Below are positions 6,034-6,083 of a stretch of DNA of 6,083 bases, piece by piece. The DNA is from Pseudomonadota bacterium (GTDB lineage Bacteria; Pseudomonadota; Alphaproteobacteria; RF32; CAG-239), in assembly GCA_018362935.1 (NCBI GenBank), contig JAHALQ010000033.1, forward strand, positions 1-6,083, given 5' to 3'. The first letter of the stretch is position 1, and each line of letters opens with the position of its first letter. The translations under genes were made by a program, and so were the position numbers. Under the pieces are notes generated by a model. The model searched no databases and was not told the DNA's origin. It saw only the letters and a list, made by a program, of their open reading frames with translations.

Positions 6034-6083
6034 ATGGGAAAGAGCAGATTGACAGGATTGGGAACAGTATTTGCCATGGTTCT
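6034..6083 (+). CDS. Unidentified protein, first 16 codons (runs off the right edge)
   Basis: The ATG at 6034 follows GGAGG (6024-6028) at a spacing of 5 nt, and a promoter lies upstream. The visible product reads MGKSRLTGLGTVFAMV, a basic start followed by a hydrophobic run. It could be the beginning of a signal peptide or membrane anchor. Too little is present to name a family. Confidence 0.6.
   Translation, partial: MGKSRLTGLGTVFAMV

Noticed and set aside
1..6083. CRISPR array, insertion sequence, tRNA, rRNA, toxin-antitoxin or defence system.
   Set aside because: No spaced direct repeats, transposase-like protein, tRNA cloverleaf, rRNA-like stretch or recognisable defence domain could be seen on either strand.

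Overview
The window carries a large central enzyme gene flanked by small genes of unknown function. On base composition, sigma70-like promoters, G-rich ribosome binding sites and Sec-type leaders it is bacterial and Gram-negative-like. The one-piece pyruvate:ferredoxin/flavodoxin oxidoreductase (NifJ) points to an anaerobic or microaerobic lifestyle. The Cys-rich secreted protein at the left edge resembles, from memory, proteins of uncultured gut alphaproteobacteria; this placement is weak inference, because no rRNA or other marker is present.

Layout, left to right. (1) Positions 1-161, minus strand: start of an exported Cys-containing protein running off the left edge, with its own promoter at 199-227. 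(2) 344-1051, minus: an unrecognised 235-aa soluble protein with a promoter at 1096-1125 and a likely terminator near 266-298. (3) 1169-1588, minus: an unrecognised 139-aa helical protein lacking Cys and Trp, with a good promoter at 1637-1665. (4) 1674-1700: intrinsic terminator of the next gene. (5) 1724-5284, minus: nifJ, 1186 aa, with all cofactor-binding motifs intact. (6) 5285-5554: a 270-bp divergent regulatory region between nifJ and a rightward gene. It contains an unusual intrinsic-terminator-like hairpin inside the nifJ leader. (7) 5555-5884, plus: a small exported coiled-coil protein with a strong terminator at 5901-5936. (8) 6034-6083, plus: the first 16 codons of another gene, behind a promoter with a 12-bp palindrome.

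The genes look like separate transcription units rather than one operon: each of the four leftward genes has its own candidate promoter, and nifJ is closed by a terminator. NifJ would make acetyl-CoA and reduced ferredoxin or flavodoxin from pyruvate in the cytoplasm. Nothing visible ties the small proteins to that reaction. No mobile element, CRISPR array, tRNA, rRNA or recognisable defence system is present. The points most worth following up are the possible attenuator in the nifJ leader, the left-edge secreted gene (hidden behind a longer spurious reading frame), and the orphan small proteins.
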